From an uncultured Flavobacteriaceae bacterium (GTDB taxonomy: Bacteria; Bacteroidota; Bacteroidia; Flavobacteriales; Flavobacteriaceae): a stretch of DNA of 32,261 nucleotides. The position numbers and the translations under genes were made by a program. The DNA is taken from the NCBI GenBank assembly GCA_937901915.1, contig CALGUD010000039.1:1-32261 (forward strand), in the 5' to 3' direction. The notes under the pieces are model-generated. The model was not told where the DNA came from, did no database searches, and saw only the letters and a list, made by a program, of their open reading frames with translations. How positions within the stretch are numbered: the stretch's first letter is position 1; each line of letters begins with the position of its first letter. Below, one piece after another: positions 14,315 to 22,963 of this stretch.

Positions 14315-15283
14315 ATGTCTGATAAAGTAGAAAGAATTAAATGTTTAATTATTGGTTCCGGGCCTGCCGGGTATACGGCAGCCATTTATGCTGCAAGAGC
14401 CGATTTGAAACCCATAATGTATACCGGATTGGAGCCTGGCGGACAATTAACGACAACTACTGAAGTTGATAATTTCCCCGGATACCCTGAAGGTGTTGAT
14501 GGCCCGACAATGATGGTGCAGATGCAACAACAAGCTGAACGTTTTGGTACGGAAGTACGAATTGGAATGGTAACTGCCGTTGAGTTGAGCGAAGAACATG
14601 GAGGGATACATAAAGTGACGGTTGACAGTACTACGCAACTCGAAGCTGAAACCATAATTATAGCTACCGGTGCTACAGCAAAATATCTTGGAATTCCGAG
14701 TGAGCAACGTTTACGAGGAGGCGGTGTATCTGCCTGTGCAGTTTGTGACGGATTTTTCTATAAAGGCCAGGATGTAGCTATAGTGGGTGGTGGCGATACT
14801 GCCGCAGAGGAGGCTACTTATCTTGCAAATATTTGTAGAAAGGTAACTATGCTGGTGAGAAAAGGGGAAATGAGAGCATCAAAAGCCATGCAGCACCGTG
14901 TTGCCAGCACTAAAAACCTGGAAGTTAAATATTTCACGGAAGTAGATGAGGTTATCGGTGACCAGGTTGTAGAAGGCCTTCGAATGGTAAATAACCAAAC
15001 TGGCGAAAAAGAAGAAATAGCCATTACAGGATTATTTATAGCAATAGGACATAAACCCAATACGGAAATATTTAAAGGCCAGATTGATATGGATGAGGTA
15101 GGTTATATTATCACAAAAGGAAAATCTACTAAAACCAACAGACCGGGTGTTTTTGCCAGTGGCGATGCCCAGGACAAAGAATACAGGCAGGCGGTAACAG
15201 CCGCCGGCACAGGTTGTATGGCAGCTTTAGATGCAGAGCGTTATTTAGCCGCTGTAGCAAGTAAAGAAGAAGTTGAAGTATAA
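14315..15283 (+). CDS. trxB: Thioredoxin-disulfide reductase
   Basis: This 322-residue FAD/NADPH enzyme reduces thioredoxin in the cytoplasm. Visible motifs are the FAD loop IIGSGPAGYTAAIYAARA (12-29), the redox pair CAVC (C141, C144) followed by DGFFYKGQ, the NADPH loop VGGGDTAAEEA, the HKPNTE segment and the C-terminal FASGDAQD FAD motif. Length and order are standard for the low-Mr bacterial enzyme. It is monocistronic, with a hairpin terminator about 60 bp downstream. It is divergent from the globin operon. Confidence 0.96.
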   Translation: MSDKVERIKCLIIGSGPAGYTAAIYAARADLKPIMYTGLEPGGQLTTTTEVDNFPGYPEGVDGPTMMVQMQQQAERFGTEVRIGMVTAVELSEEHGGIHKVTVDSTTQLEAETIIIATGATAKYLGIPSEQRLRGGGVSACAVCDGFFYKGQDVAIVGGGDTAAEEATYLANICRKVTMLVRKGEMRASKAMQHRVASTKNLEVKYFTEVDEVIGDQVVEGLRMVNNQTGEKEEIAITGLFIAIGHKPNTEIFKGQIDMDEVGYIITKGKSTKTNRPGVFASGDAQDKEYRQAVTAAGTGCMAALDAERYLAAVASKEEVEV

Positions 15284-15346
15284 ACGGGTAGAACTTTTAA
15301 TAGTGTCTTTGTCAAGGCACATTCAATAGTAAACCATTTTGGATAT

Positions 15347-15389
15347 TAAAAAAAGCGTTCAATAATAAATTTTATGGACGCTTTTTTTT
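15347..15389. terminator. Terminator between trxB and the DUF302 gene
   Basis: An A-rich stretch and AGCGTTC pair with GGACGCT and a run of eight Ts (15381-15389), separated by a 15-nt loop. The A/T symmetry means it could work for trxB and for the converging DUF302 gene. Confidence 0.75.
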
Positions 15390-15457
15390 GGCTTTAATTG
15401 TGAAACTGAGAGTTGTCGTTGACAACGGACCACAGCTATATATTTCCTTGCTGTTCT

Positions 15458-15473
15458 AACCCTGAACAGGGTT
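15458..15473. repeat. Inverted repeat AACCCTG-AA-CAGGGTT
   Basis: A perfect inverted repeat with 7-bp arms lies between the trxB terminator and the DUF302 gene. It has no T-tract, so it is not an obvious terminator; it may be a small dispersed repeat or a protein site. Confidence 0.45.
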
Positions 15474-15518
15474 GATAACTGAAGAAAGGCAAAAGAAATA
15501 CAATATTTTTGTCTGGAT

Positions 15519-15914
15519 TTAAACTTTTAAATTCCGGATCACATTTTTTAATTTTTCCTGAACTTCCTGTGCCAAATCGCCCAACTCGTCATTCTGTACC
15601 GATATCATTGAGGCTATCGGATCAACGGCTGAGACTTCAATGTTACCTTCACTATTTTCTTCAACCACAATATTGCAGGGTAGAAATACCCCAATCTTAT
15701 CTTCCGCCTTAATAGCTTTATAGGCGAATTGTGGATTGCAGGCTCCCAGAATTTTATACTTTTTGAAGTCTACATCCAATTTTTTCTTGAATGTAGCCTG
15801 TACATCAATTTCTGTCAATATACCAAAGCCTTCACTCTTTAAATCTTCCGTGAGTTTTTCAAGAACTTCATCAAAGGAAGATTTTTCAATAACAGTGTTG
15901 AAATAATATGCCAT
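15519..15914 (-). CDS. DUF302 family protein
   Basis: The 131-residue cytoplasmic protein fits the DUF302 domain. An N-terminal YYFNTVIEKSSFDEVLEKL strand-helix leads to GFGILTEIDVQATFKKKL. The characteristic YKILGACNPQFAYKAI follows (about 54-69, with the conserved GxCNP), then GVFLPCNIVVEE with a second conserved cysteine. The biochemical role of the family is unknown. It is a single gene, convergent with trxB, in normal sequence context. Confidence 0.88.
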   Translation of the reverse strand: MAYYFNTVIEKSSFDEVLEKLTEDLKSEGFGILTEIDVQATFKKKLDVDFKKYKILGACNPQFAYKAIKAEDKIGVFLPCNIVVEENSEGNIEVSAVDPIASMISVQNDELGDLAQEVQEKLKNVIRNLKV

Positions 15915-15969
15915 AATACCAATTTTAACTCAAGTTATCTATTCAAATTGAAGATAAAAATGACATATA

Positions 15970-16554
15970 TCAGGAAAATAGATTGTTTAACACAGCATAT
16001 TGAAGAAGCATAATGGTTTTAGCATCTTTAATCATGCCACTTTCCATCATCCCGAGGGCTTCAGAGAATTTAATTTCCATTACTTCTATATTTTCATGTT
16101 CCTCATCCAATCCGCCTCCTTCACTTACTTTCATATCATCAGTATATTCACCAATAAAAAAATAAATTAATTCAGAAACAGAACCAGGTGTCATATAAGA
16201 TTCCATTACTTTTTTAACTTCACGGATCCTGTAACCGGTTTCTTCTTCAGTTTCCCTGATAACTGACGTTTCCGGACTCTCACCATCCAGCAGGCCTGCG
16301 GGTACTTCAATCATCATTCCATCTTCATTTTGATTAAAATAGGTAGCTATTCTTAGTTGTTTTGTTAAAACTATTGTTTCCTTTTCCTTATTATATAAAA
16401 GTATACATGAAGCATTTCCATGGTCGTGTATATCTCTTGATTGGTTTTGCCATGTACCATCATCAAGGCGATAGTCAAAATTTATTTTCTTTACGGTAAA
16501 CCAGGCAGTATCTATAGTTTCAGAATGTTTTATATTAATTCTGGGATTTTTCAT
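15970..16554 (-). CDS. Nudix hydrolase, NudK-like (GDP-mannose/ADP-sugar pyrophosphatase)
   Basis: This 194-residue protein has a Nudix box from GLLDGE to RETEEETGY (about 107-128). One residue is missing between the box glycine and the first conserved glutamate. The metal-binding REx2EExG core is intact. The following ESYMTPGSVSELIYFFIGEY closely follows the arrangement in E. coli NudK, which hydrolyses GDP-mannose, so a nucleotide-sugar substrate is likely. The N-terminal beta domain (RDIHDHGNASCILLYN) is also typical. It is a housekeeping-type single gene, 36 bp downstream of the DUF1624 gene on the same strand. Confidence 0.88.
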   Translation of the reverse strand: MKNPRINIKHSETIDTAWFTVKKINFDYRLDDGTWQNQSRDIHDHGNASCILLYNKEKETIVLTKQLRIATYFNQNEDGMMIEVPAGLLDGESPETSVIRETEEETGYRIREVKKVMESYMTPGSVSELIYFFIGEYTDDMKVSEGGGLDEEHENIEVMEIKFSEALGMMESGMIKDAKTIMLLQYAVLNNLFS

Positions 16555-16589
16555 TTAAAAAAAATTATAATTCCTGTAAAGATATTCAA

Positions 16590-17783
16590 CTATAAATAAC
16601 TCAGCCACCATTTTTGCGGATTATTGGCTTTATAGGCCTGATATTTTTTACATAAGGGGTATAGAATCAAAACAACAAGTATCCACACTGCATAAGTAAC
16701 CCATAAATCAAATCCTTTATCTGAAAGATAACCACCCATAAACCTGGACGGAGTAAGGATGAGTTCTTTCCAGCTTTCTCCTAGGATCAGCAATCCGATG
16801 AACCCGATAAGATGTATAATATATAAATGTAAGATGTAGTAATAAAATGGGACCCGGCCAATAACAACAAAGAATTTTGATATGCGGGGTTGTATATTTT
16901 CGGTGAAATACAAGAATAATAGCGCAGGTCCTAAAGTCATTAAAATGTATAGAAGTGAGGGCGGATATTTGGTAACATTCAAAAAAGATAAAAAGGTATA
17001 GGTCAAATTTTTCTGTTCGCTCCATGGTGCCGGATCGCCATAGCTATTAATACTTCGAAGAATGATAAATAATGCAATGGAACCAATCCCTAATATCAAC
17101 AACCATTTTTTCCGAAGACTGGCCTCGAATCCTTTTTTGTAGAATGTACCGAAACAATATCCTAAAATCATTAAACCCAGCCACGGAATAATCGGATATA
17201 CAAAAGCAATCATGCCCTGTCCGTTGTATATTGGTAAAAAGGTTTGCTGATGTAAAGTATACCATAACATAGACAATGGATCACTTCCCTGCATGGTAAT
17301 CGGGTCTAATAAATTATGTGCTCCTACGAGTAGAATACCGGTTATTAACAGGTATTTTAAGGGCACAAAAATTAATCCAGATAGCAGGACCATTGATAAA
17401 CCTATTGCCCATATAACCTGAAGTATGTGAACTCCCAGGCCAATATCAAAAGTCCATGCAAAATTGACTACAGTGATTTCTATAAGTATAAGCCATAAAC
17501 CACGCGTAAATAAAAATTTAGAAGTTTGCTTTTTAATTTTTTTAGAACCATATAAGTAAGCTGAAGTTCCCGCCAGAAAAACAAAAACGGGTGCACAAAA
17601 GTGAGTTATCCATCTGGTAAAAAATAAAAGTGGGGTAGTGGTATCCAAATCTGTCGGACTTCCAAACAGGTAACCGTGGTTTGTATAATCACGCACATGG
17701 TCGAGTGCCATAATAACCATTACCAAGCCTCTGAGGAGGTCAATGGACAGGATACGGTTGCTTTTAATAAGTGTTGTGGTCAA
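16590..17783 (-). CDS. DUF1624 / HGSNAT-like multipass membrane protein
   Basis: The 397-residue integral membrane protein begins NRILSIDLLRGLVMVIMALDHVRDY, the signature of the DUF1624/heparan-alpha-glucosaminide N-acetyltransferase-like family. About ten hydrophobic helices follow. The conserved histidine lies in the LDHVRDY motif of the first helix. Such proteins are thought to move acyl groups across the membrane, but the substrate is unknown here. The frame starts with TTG at 17783, and the conserved motif begins only nine codons later. No ATG fits better, so TTG is the probable start. It may be co-transcribed with the Nudix gene. Confidence 0.85.
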   Translation of the reverse strand: MTTTLIKSNRILSIDLLRGLVMVIMALDHVRDYTNHGYLFGSPTDLDTTTPLLFFTRWITHFCAPVFVFLAGTSAYLYGSKKIKKQTSKFLFTRGLWLILIEITVVNFAWTFDIGLGVHILQVIWAIGLSMVLLSGLIFVPLKYLLITGILLVGAHNLLDPITMQGSDPLSMLWYTLHQQTFLPIYNGQGMIAFVYPIIPWLGLMILGYCFGTFYKKGFEASLRKKWLLILGIGSIALFIILRSINSYGDPAPWSEQKNLTYTFLSFLNVTKYPPSLLYILMTLGPALLFLYFTENIQPRISKFFVVIGRVPFYYYILHLYIIHLIGFIGLLILGESWKELILTPSRFMGGYLSDKGFDLWVTYAVWILVVLILYPLCKKYQAYKANNPQKWWLSYL

Positions 17784-17891
17784 TTTTAAGCACGATATTT
17801 TGGTATATAAAAATACTAATTAGTAGTGATTTTTTTTACCTATAAAACGCTAAAGCTTACTTGCCAATTCATCACCTTACTTCATAAATAC

Positions 17892-18431
17892 TTAATTTAC
17901 TTCAGCCTCATAATCCTGCCAGTTTTTTTTCAGGAAAATGTCATCGCCAAAAAATTTTGCAATTTTCAGGAAATTTTCAGCATTTTGATATCCGGGTACA
18001 GGCGAAAGTATTTGTTGTTTTTCATTTAAAAAAAGAACAGTAGGATAACTCATCTTACCTTGAAGCAAAGCAGCAGCGAGTTCATGATAACCTCTTCTTC
18101 CCTGGGGAACAAATTTAAAGGTTTTACCCTTGTATTCAATAGGCTCTTTGCCTTCCGCATCCATTTTTACCATATAAAAATGTTCAGTCATATAGGCCGC
18201 AACTTCAGGATTGTTAAAAGTGTCTTTATCCATTTTTTTACACCAACCGCACCAATCGGTATACACATCTACAAATATTTTTTTTGGGTTTTTATCTGTT
18301 TCAGCTTTATTTATAGCTTCTTCCCATGTGAGCCATTCTATAGTTTCTACTTCATCACTAGTAAATGAAGTAAGGCTGAATAGGATAACAGTGATAAGTA
18401 GAAATACAAGAGTAGGTTTTATTTTTTTCAT
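17892..18431 (-). CDS. Secreted thioredoxin-fold protein (WCGWC)
   Basis: A signal peptide (MKKIKPTLVFLLITVILFSL) is followed by a thioredoxin-like domain of the DUF255/Thioredoxin_7 kind. The motif KKIFVDVYTDWCGWCKKMD holds the redox pair C-G-W-C near residues 61-64, and TVLFLNEKQQILSPVPGY follows with the cis-proline-like segment (SYPTVLF). It probably acts as a periplasmic thiol-disulfide enzyme. I chose the ATG at 18431 over 18437 because AAGAA sits at proper ribosome-binding distance from it and abuts the first. At about 179 residues it is complete. Confidence 0.85.
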   Translation of the reverse strand: MKKIKPTLVFLLITVILFSLTSFTSDEVETIEWLTWEEAINKAETDKNPKKIFVDVYTDWCGWCKKMDKDTFNNPEVAAYMTEHFYMVKMDAEGKEPIEYKGKTFKFVPQGRRGYHELAAALLQGKMSYPTVLFLNEKQQILSPVPGYQNAENFLKIAKFFGDDIFLKKNWQDYEAEVN

Positions 18432-18493
18432 AGTCATTTCTTTTTATAAAGATAACAAAAACAGTTCCAAATTAAATACTTTATCATTTTTGG

Positions 18494-18531
18494 TCATAAA
18501 AAAAGCACTAAACTTACATTCAGTGCTTTAA
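18494..18531 (-). terminator. Terminator of lysA
   Basis: A perfect 8-bp stem AAAGCACT/AGTGCTTT (18502-18509, 18522-18529) with a 12-nt loop ends, on the minus strand, in a run of Ts. It lies about 40 bp beyond the lysA stop codon. Confidence 0.85.
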
Positions 18532-18571
18532 TAAATGATACCAAACTATTATGTTAACTCAAATATTAAAT

Positions 18572-19807
18572 TTATTTAATTAATTCTTTTTCATTATTAA
18601 GTTTAAGATTGACATCAACCTGGTTTTTGAGCAGGTCTTCAAATGTTTCTCGTTCCCTTATAAGATGTGATTTACCTTTGTACCATAAAACCTCAGGTGG
18701 CCTGAACCTCGAATTATAGTTACTGGCCATTGTAAAACAATAGGCTCCCGCATTTTTAAAACAAAGGATATCACCCTCAGAAATTTCATTAATCCTTCTG
18801 TTGTTAGCAAAAGTATCTGTTTCACATATGTATCCTACTACCGAATAAAAACGTTCTTTACCCTTCGGGTTCGATACATTCTCGATTTTGTGATAGGAGT
18901 TGTAAAACATAGGTCTTATCAGGTGATTAAAACCTGTGTCCACACTGGCAAAAACAGTAGATGTAGTTTGTTTAACCACATTCACTTTTGCTAAAAAATT
19001 CCCTGCTTCACTTACTAAGAATTTCCCTGGTTCAAAAGCCAGGGTAAGTTCTTTTCCGTATGATTTACAAAAATCATTAAAACGTTTGGTAAGTTTTTTT
19101 CCGAGCTCTTCAATATTGGTTTCAATATCACCTTCTTTATAAGGTACTTTAAAACCGCTTCCAAAGTCAATAAAATCCAGTTCTTTAAAGTTCTGTGCTA
19201 TTTCAAAAAGTATTTCAGAAGCATACAGGAAGACTTCTATATCCAGGATATCGCTTCCTGTATGCATATGGACACCGTTTACTCGCATCCTTGTATTTTC
19301 TACTATTCTGAGAATATGGGGTATTTGATGTATACTGATACCAAATTTAGAATCAATATGCCCTACCGATATATTGGAATTACCCCCTGCCATTACATGA
19401 GGATTGATCCTTATGCATACCGGAACATTGGGATGCTTTGCCCCGAATTGTTCTAATATTGATAAATTATCTATATTAATTTGTGCTCCCAAAGCAGATA
19501 CTTCCTCAATTTCTTCAAGGGATACACCATTGGGTGTAAAAATAATATCTTCCGGTTTAAAACCGGCCAATAATCCCAATTGTACTTCCTGTAAAGAAAC
19601 AGTATCCAATCCACTTCCCAAATTGTTAAATAATTTCAGAATAGATATATTTGACAATGCTTTACAAGCATAATTTATTTTTAAATTCTGCACATCTTTA
19701 AAAGCTGTACTCAAGCGGTTATATTGTGATATAATTTTTTCAGCATCATATACATACACCGGACTCCCGAATTCATCAACAATATTTAATAGGTCTTTGC
19801 TTTTCAT
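18572..19807 (-). CDS. lysA: Diaminopimelate decarboxylase
   Basis: This PLP enzyme decarboxylates meso-diaminopimelate to L-lysine. The 411-residue protein has the fold-III arrangement. The PLP lysine K49 lies in NYACKALSN, the HMHTGSDI motif lies near 180, GSGFKVPY binds phosphate, EPGKFLV and the CETDTF cysteine complete the substrate site, and it ends with GAYCFTMASNYN and RPPEVL. Length is normal and no defect is visible. It is a single gene with its own terminator, divergent from sucC. Confidence 0.95.
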   Translation of the reverse strand: MKSKDLLNIVDEFGSPVYVYDAEKIISQYNRLSTAFKDVQNLKINYACKALSNISILKLFNNLGSGLDTVSLQEVQLGLLAGFKPEDIIFTPNGVSLEEIEEVSALGAQINIDNLSILEQFGAKHPNVPVCIRINPHVMAGGNSNISVGHIDSKFGISIHQIPHILRIVENTRMRVNGVHMHTGSDILDIEVFLYASEILFEIAQNFKELDFIDFGSGFKVPYKEGDIETNIEELGKKLTKRFNDFCKSYGKELTLAFEPGKFLVSEAGNFLAKVNVVKQTTSTVFASVDTGFNHLIRPMFYNSYHKIENVSNPKGKERFYSVVGYICETDTFANNRRINEISEGDILCFKNAGAYCFTMASNYNSRFRPPEVLWYKGKSHLIRERETFEDLLKNQVDVNLKLNNEKELIK

Positions 19808-19995
19808 TTCTTTGAATTATGAGACAAATTTATACAATATAAGGTCTTATTAAAATTTGAAACCAAAAAAATATAAAAATGAAACAAGTTGTTATATTTT
19901 TAACCATAGAAATCTGGTGAATCAAATTCAGAATTTGACATTTTAGAGGGTATTTTTTTGATAAATTGTTAATTCCAGTTTGTAAAACACCTTAA

Positions 19996-20028
19996 ATTGG
20001 TTTTATAATTTTTGGTTTGTTACTTTTG
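19996..20028 (+). promoter_or_regulatory. Candidate sucC promoter
   Basis: TACTTTTG (20021-20028) matches the Bacteroidota -7 consensus TAnnTTTG. A TTG lies 21 bp upstream (19997-19999), within the usual spacing for the -33 element. The start codon follows at 20055. Confidence 0.55.
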
Positions 20029-20054
20029 TTTCTTAGAATGATAGAACTACATTT

Positions 20055-21251
20055 ATGAACTTACACGAATACCAGGGAAAAGAAATATTATCAAAATTTG
20101 GAGTCAGGGTGCAAAGAGGAATCGTTGCACATAACGCAAAAGAAGCAGTAGATGCTGCCAAACAACTTACTCAGGAAACAGGCACAGGATGGCATGTTAT
20201 AAAGGCTCAGATACATGCAGGAGGCAGAGGAAAAGGGGGAGGAGTTAAACTTGCTAAAAACCTGAAGGATGTAGAGTCAATTGCCGAAAGTATTATTGGC
20301 ATGAACCTCATTACCCCGCAAACATCAAAAGAAGGCAAGAAAGTACATCAGGTATTAATTGCTGAAGATGTCTATTATCCGGGTGAGGGTGAAACTTCAG
20401 AATTTTATATGTCTGTTCTTCTAAACAGGGGAAAAGGCAGAAATATGATCATGTATTCTACTGAAGGTGGTATGGACATCGAAGAAGTGGCTGAAAAAAC
20501 CCCGCATTTGATTTTTCATGAAGAAATTGACCCATCTGTTGGTTTAATGCCATTTCAGGCAAGGAGGATAGCTTTTAATTTAGGTTTAAGCGGAATGGCT
20601 TTTAAAGAGATGACAAAATTCGTTACGGCTCTTTATAAAGCATATGTTCAGTCTGATGCCTCTTTATTTGAAATCAATCCGGTTTTGAAAACCTCAGACG
20701 ATAAAATAATGGCTGTTGATGCCAAGGTCACAATAGATGATAATGCATTGTACAGGCATAAAGATTATGCCGAAATGCGAGACTTGCGTGAAGAAGACCC
20801 GATAGAGGTAGAAGCTAAAGCAGCCGGACTTAATTACGTGACCCTTGATGGAAACGTTGGTTGTATGGTGAATGGTGCCGGACTTGCCATGGCAACGATG
20901 GACCTTATTAAAATGGCAGGGGGTGAACCTGCTAACTTTTTAGATGTAGGAGGTACAGCAGATGCAAAACGGGTGGAAACAGCTTTCAGGATTATTCTTA
21001 AGGATCCTGCCGTGAAAGCTATCCTTGTAAATATTTTTGGTGGAATAGTTCGTTGCGACCGGGTAGCTCAGGGTATTGTAGATGCTTATAAAAATATGGG
21101 TGACGCTATTAATGTTCCTATTATTGTACGTTTGCAAGGAACCAATGCGGAAATTGCAAAAGAGTTAATAGATAATTCAGGTTTAGCAGTGCACTCTGCT
21201 ATAGAATTCCAGGAAGCGGCCGATAAGGTTCAGGAAGTATTGAAAAAGTAA
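20055..21251 (+). CDS. sucC: Succinyl-CoA ligase (ADP-forming) subunit beta
   Basis: The beta subunit of the TCA-cycle enzyme that makes ATP (or GTP) from succinyl-CoA. The 398-residue protein begins MNLHEYQGKEIL and has the ATP-grasp loop HAGGRGKGGGVKLAKN near residue 54. EINPVLKTSDDKIMAVDAK is the metal-binding segment, and GCMVNGAGLAMATMDLI followed by GGEPANFLDVGG and NIFGGIVRCD make up the CoA-ligase domain. No sucD follows; the alpha subunit must be encoded elsewhere. It is single-gene with a strong terminator. Confidence 0.97.
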   Translation: MNLHEYQGKEILSKFGVRVQRGIVAHNAKEAVDAAKQLTQETGTGWHVIKAQIHAGGRGKGGGVKLAKNLKDVESIAESIIGMNLITPQTSKEGKKVHQVLIAEDVYYPGEGETSEFYMSVLLNRGKGRNMIMYSTEGGMDIEEVAEKTPHLIFHEEIDPSVGLMPFQARRIAFNLGLSGMAFKEMTKFVTALYKAYVQSDASLFEINPVLKTSDDKIMAVDAKVTIDDNALYRHKDYAEMRDLREEDPIEVEAKAAGLNYVTLDGNVGCMVNGAGLAMATMDLIKMAGGEPANFLDVGGTADAKRVETAFRIILKDPAVKAILVNIFGGIVRCDRVAQGIVDAYKNMGDAINVPIIVRLQGTNAEIAKELIDNSGLAVHSAIEFQEAADKVQEVLKK

Positions 21252-21275
21252 TTATTACAGAAGAAATATTATAAA

Positions 21276-21308
21276 TAAAAAATGCCCATAAAAATGGGCA
21301 TTTTTTTA
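21276..21308 (+). terminator. Terminator of sucC
   Basis: The stem AAAATGCCCAT/ATGGGCATTTT with a 4-nt loop is followed by a T run, 25 bp after the sucC stop codon. Confidence 0.9.
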
Positions 21309-21359
21309 TATACTGTGTAAATATTCTTTGTTTAACGGTTGCCAATGTTACCCAACTAT

Positions 21360-21806
21360 TTATTCAAATATCACTTGTTTTTCGGTTTTTGGCATTTTGA
21401 CAAAGTGAAAAGGCTGAGTTATTACCTGTGTATCATCTCCAGTCATTAAATTATCAATTTTCACAATAATATTGTCTCCATTTTCTGTTATATTGATAAT
21501 ATCTATGGAGTGTCCTCCATTAGTGTATATTTGGTCAAATACAGCAATAACCTGATATATAGAAAAATCAATATCAGTTTCTTCAAAATCATCAGATACG
21601 TTATTAACAGAATTCATTTGACTAATCAAATTATTCCATGTACTTGATTCTTTAATAACTATATTTGATTGGTCGATATTTTCATTTCCATTACCATGAA
21701 GTTGACTTTGAGCAATCAATGTAAACTCAACATTTTTATTGCTGTCATTATCTTTGGAACTACAACTAACTAGTATTAGAGCTAGAATTAAAACTATATT
21801 TTTCAT
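21360..21806 (-). CDS. Lipoprotein with PrcB-like C-terminal domain
   Basis: A short lipoprotein of about 148 residues has signal peptide MKNIVLILALILVSC with the lipobox cysteine at position 15. The body includes SSTWNNLISQMNS, then DFSIYQVIAVFDQIYTNGG and HFVKMPKTEKQVIFE. This arrangement resembles the PrcB C-terminal domain named from the treponemal protease-complex subunit; function in Bacteroidota is unknown. The frame extends 10 codons further upstream (to 21836), but the ATG at 21806 is preceded by AGGA at good spacing and gives a clean signal peptide, so I use it. It is a single gene between sucC and cysH. Confidence 0.72.
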   Translation of the reverse strand: MKNIVLILALILVSCSSKDNDSNKNVEFTLIAQSQLHGNGNENIDQSNIVIKESSTWNNLISQMNSVNNVSDDFEETDIDFSIYQVIAVFDQIYTNGGHSIDIINITENGDNIIVKIDNLMTGDDTQVITQPFHFVKMPKTEKQVIFE

Positions 21807-21932
21807 TGTTCCTGTAATTTTGCTTCTATCAAACAAAGAGACAAAAACTAGAAAGATGGTGATTTTAATTTCATAGTTTTTTGTTTTAATACACTAGGGA
21901 AAGATTATAAATAATTAATACTTTCTGTATTT

Positions 21933-22625
21933 TTACAAATGCAATCCACATTCAGTTTTCGGGCTGTTGTTCCATCTACCGCTTCGGTCTTCACCGGGAA
22001 CAGTACAATGTTTACAACCAATAGAACTGTAACCTTTAGATACCAATGGATGAAATGGCAACTTATTTTCTGCTATAAAAGCTTCCCGTTCTTCTTTGGT
22101 AACATCCAGTAAAGGATAAAACTTTAAAATCCCGCCACGCATTTCAAAAATATCCAATGTAGACCTGTGGTCACTTTGCCATTTCATTAAACCGGAAATC
22201 CATACATTGTATTTATTCTTTATAATGTCTAAAGGCTTTACCTTGTTGATTGAACAACAAAGTTCCGGGTTTTTACGCCAGGTTTCATCAGCTAAAGTAA
22301 ACTCATACTCCTCTCTTAATGCAGCTATTGATTGTACCTTTAAATTGTAAAGCTTGGTTAATTCTGCTTTATAATCCAATGTTTCCGGAAAATGATATCC
22401 CGTGTCAATAAAATAAACTTTTTGTGAAGGGTGTATATCAGAAAACAAGCGTAATAAAAATGCTGATGTGGCAGCGAAAGAGCTGGTGAGCATAACTTCA
22501 CTTTCATCAAAATCATTATACAATTCATTGATACGCTCTTGGATGGTTAAAGAATGATATTTTTCATTCAAAACTTTTATTTCCTGATCTGTAAACACTC
22601 TTTTATTTAATACCAGTTCGTTCAT
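21933..22625 (-). CDS. cysH: Phosphoadenylyl-/adenylyl-sulfate reductase (4Fe-4S type)
   Basis: This assimilatory enzyme reduces APS or PAPS to sulfite using thioredoxin. The 230-residue protein has FIDTGYHFPET (nucleotide binding), then ELCCSINKVKP with C123-C124, GCKHC with C204 and C207, and the catalytic tail ECGLHL with C226. The CC and CxxC pairs are the 4Fe-4S ligands typical of APS reductases, so APS is the more likely substrate. The sulfite produced would be reduced by a siroheme enzyme, and siroheme synthesis is encoded at 4184-6209. No other sulfate genes adjoin it here. MITE copy B lies in its upstream region. Confidence 0.93.
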   Translation of the reverse strand: MNELVLNKRVFTDQEIKVLNEKYHSLTIQERINELYNDFDESEVMLTSSFAATSAFLLRLFSDIHPSQKVYFIDTGYHFPETLDYKAELTKLYNLKVQSIAALREEYEFTLADETWRKNPELCCSINKVKPLDIIKNKYNVWISGLMKWQSDHRSTLDIFEMRGGILKFYPLLDVTKEEREAFIAENKLPFHPLVSKGYSSIGCKHCTVPGEDRSGRWNNSPKTECGLHL

Positions 22626-22963
22626 TTCAATTTATTAGTATAGTTATCCTATAGTCTAAACGGATTTTTAAGCAAGGTAGCATTTTTTTTGAAAAGATGG
22701 ATATAAATATTAAAAACTTAGTAAAATTTTATATAGCAAATACGGGAGGGAGGATTGACTTTCTAAATTATAAAAAAGTAAAGGCTGTCTAAAAAGGTAT
22801 TAAAATTGTCCGTTCGAGCGCACGCGTGTCGCTGAAGCTTTAGCGTAAGCACAGTCGAGAACTATGACCTTAGGTTTCCCCCGAAGCATCGGGGGCGCTC
22901 AACCTGACAAGTAACTTCATTATTTACCTTATATTCACCTTTTTAGACAGCCTCTATTAAAAA
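22626..22963. other. Gene-free spacer holding MITE copy B
   Basis: The 338-bp spacer between the 5' end of cysH and the 3' end of the GH3 gene contains the complete MITE-like element at 22782-22953. The rest (22626-22781) is AT-rich and should contain the cysH promoter; I cannot place a clear -7 element. Confidence 0.6.
22782..22953 (-). mobile_element. MITE-like palindromic element (copy B, complete, inverted)
   Basis: This 172-bp copy lies in inverse orientation to 9703-9875. It has termini AGGCTGTCTAAAAAGGT and ACCTTTTTAGACAGCCT, the hairpin CCCCCGA-AGCA-TCGGGGG (22878-22895), and the CGCT-A-AAGCTT-C-AGCG near-palindrome on the minus strand. About a dozen differences from copy A are seen by eye. 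No open reading frame and no clear target duplication were found. It lies about 10 bp from the GH3 stop codon and could act on mRNA ends as a hairpin. Confidence 0.82.
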
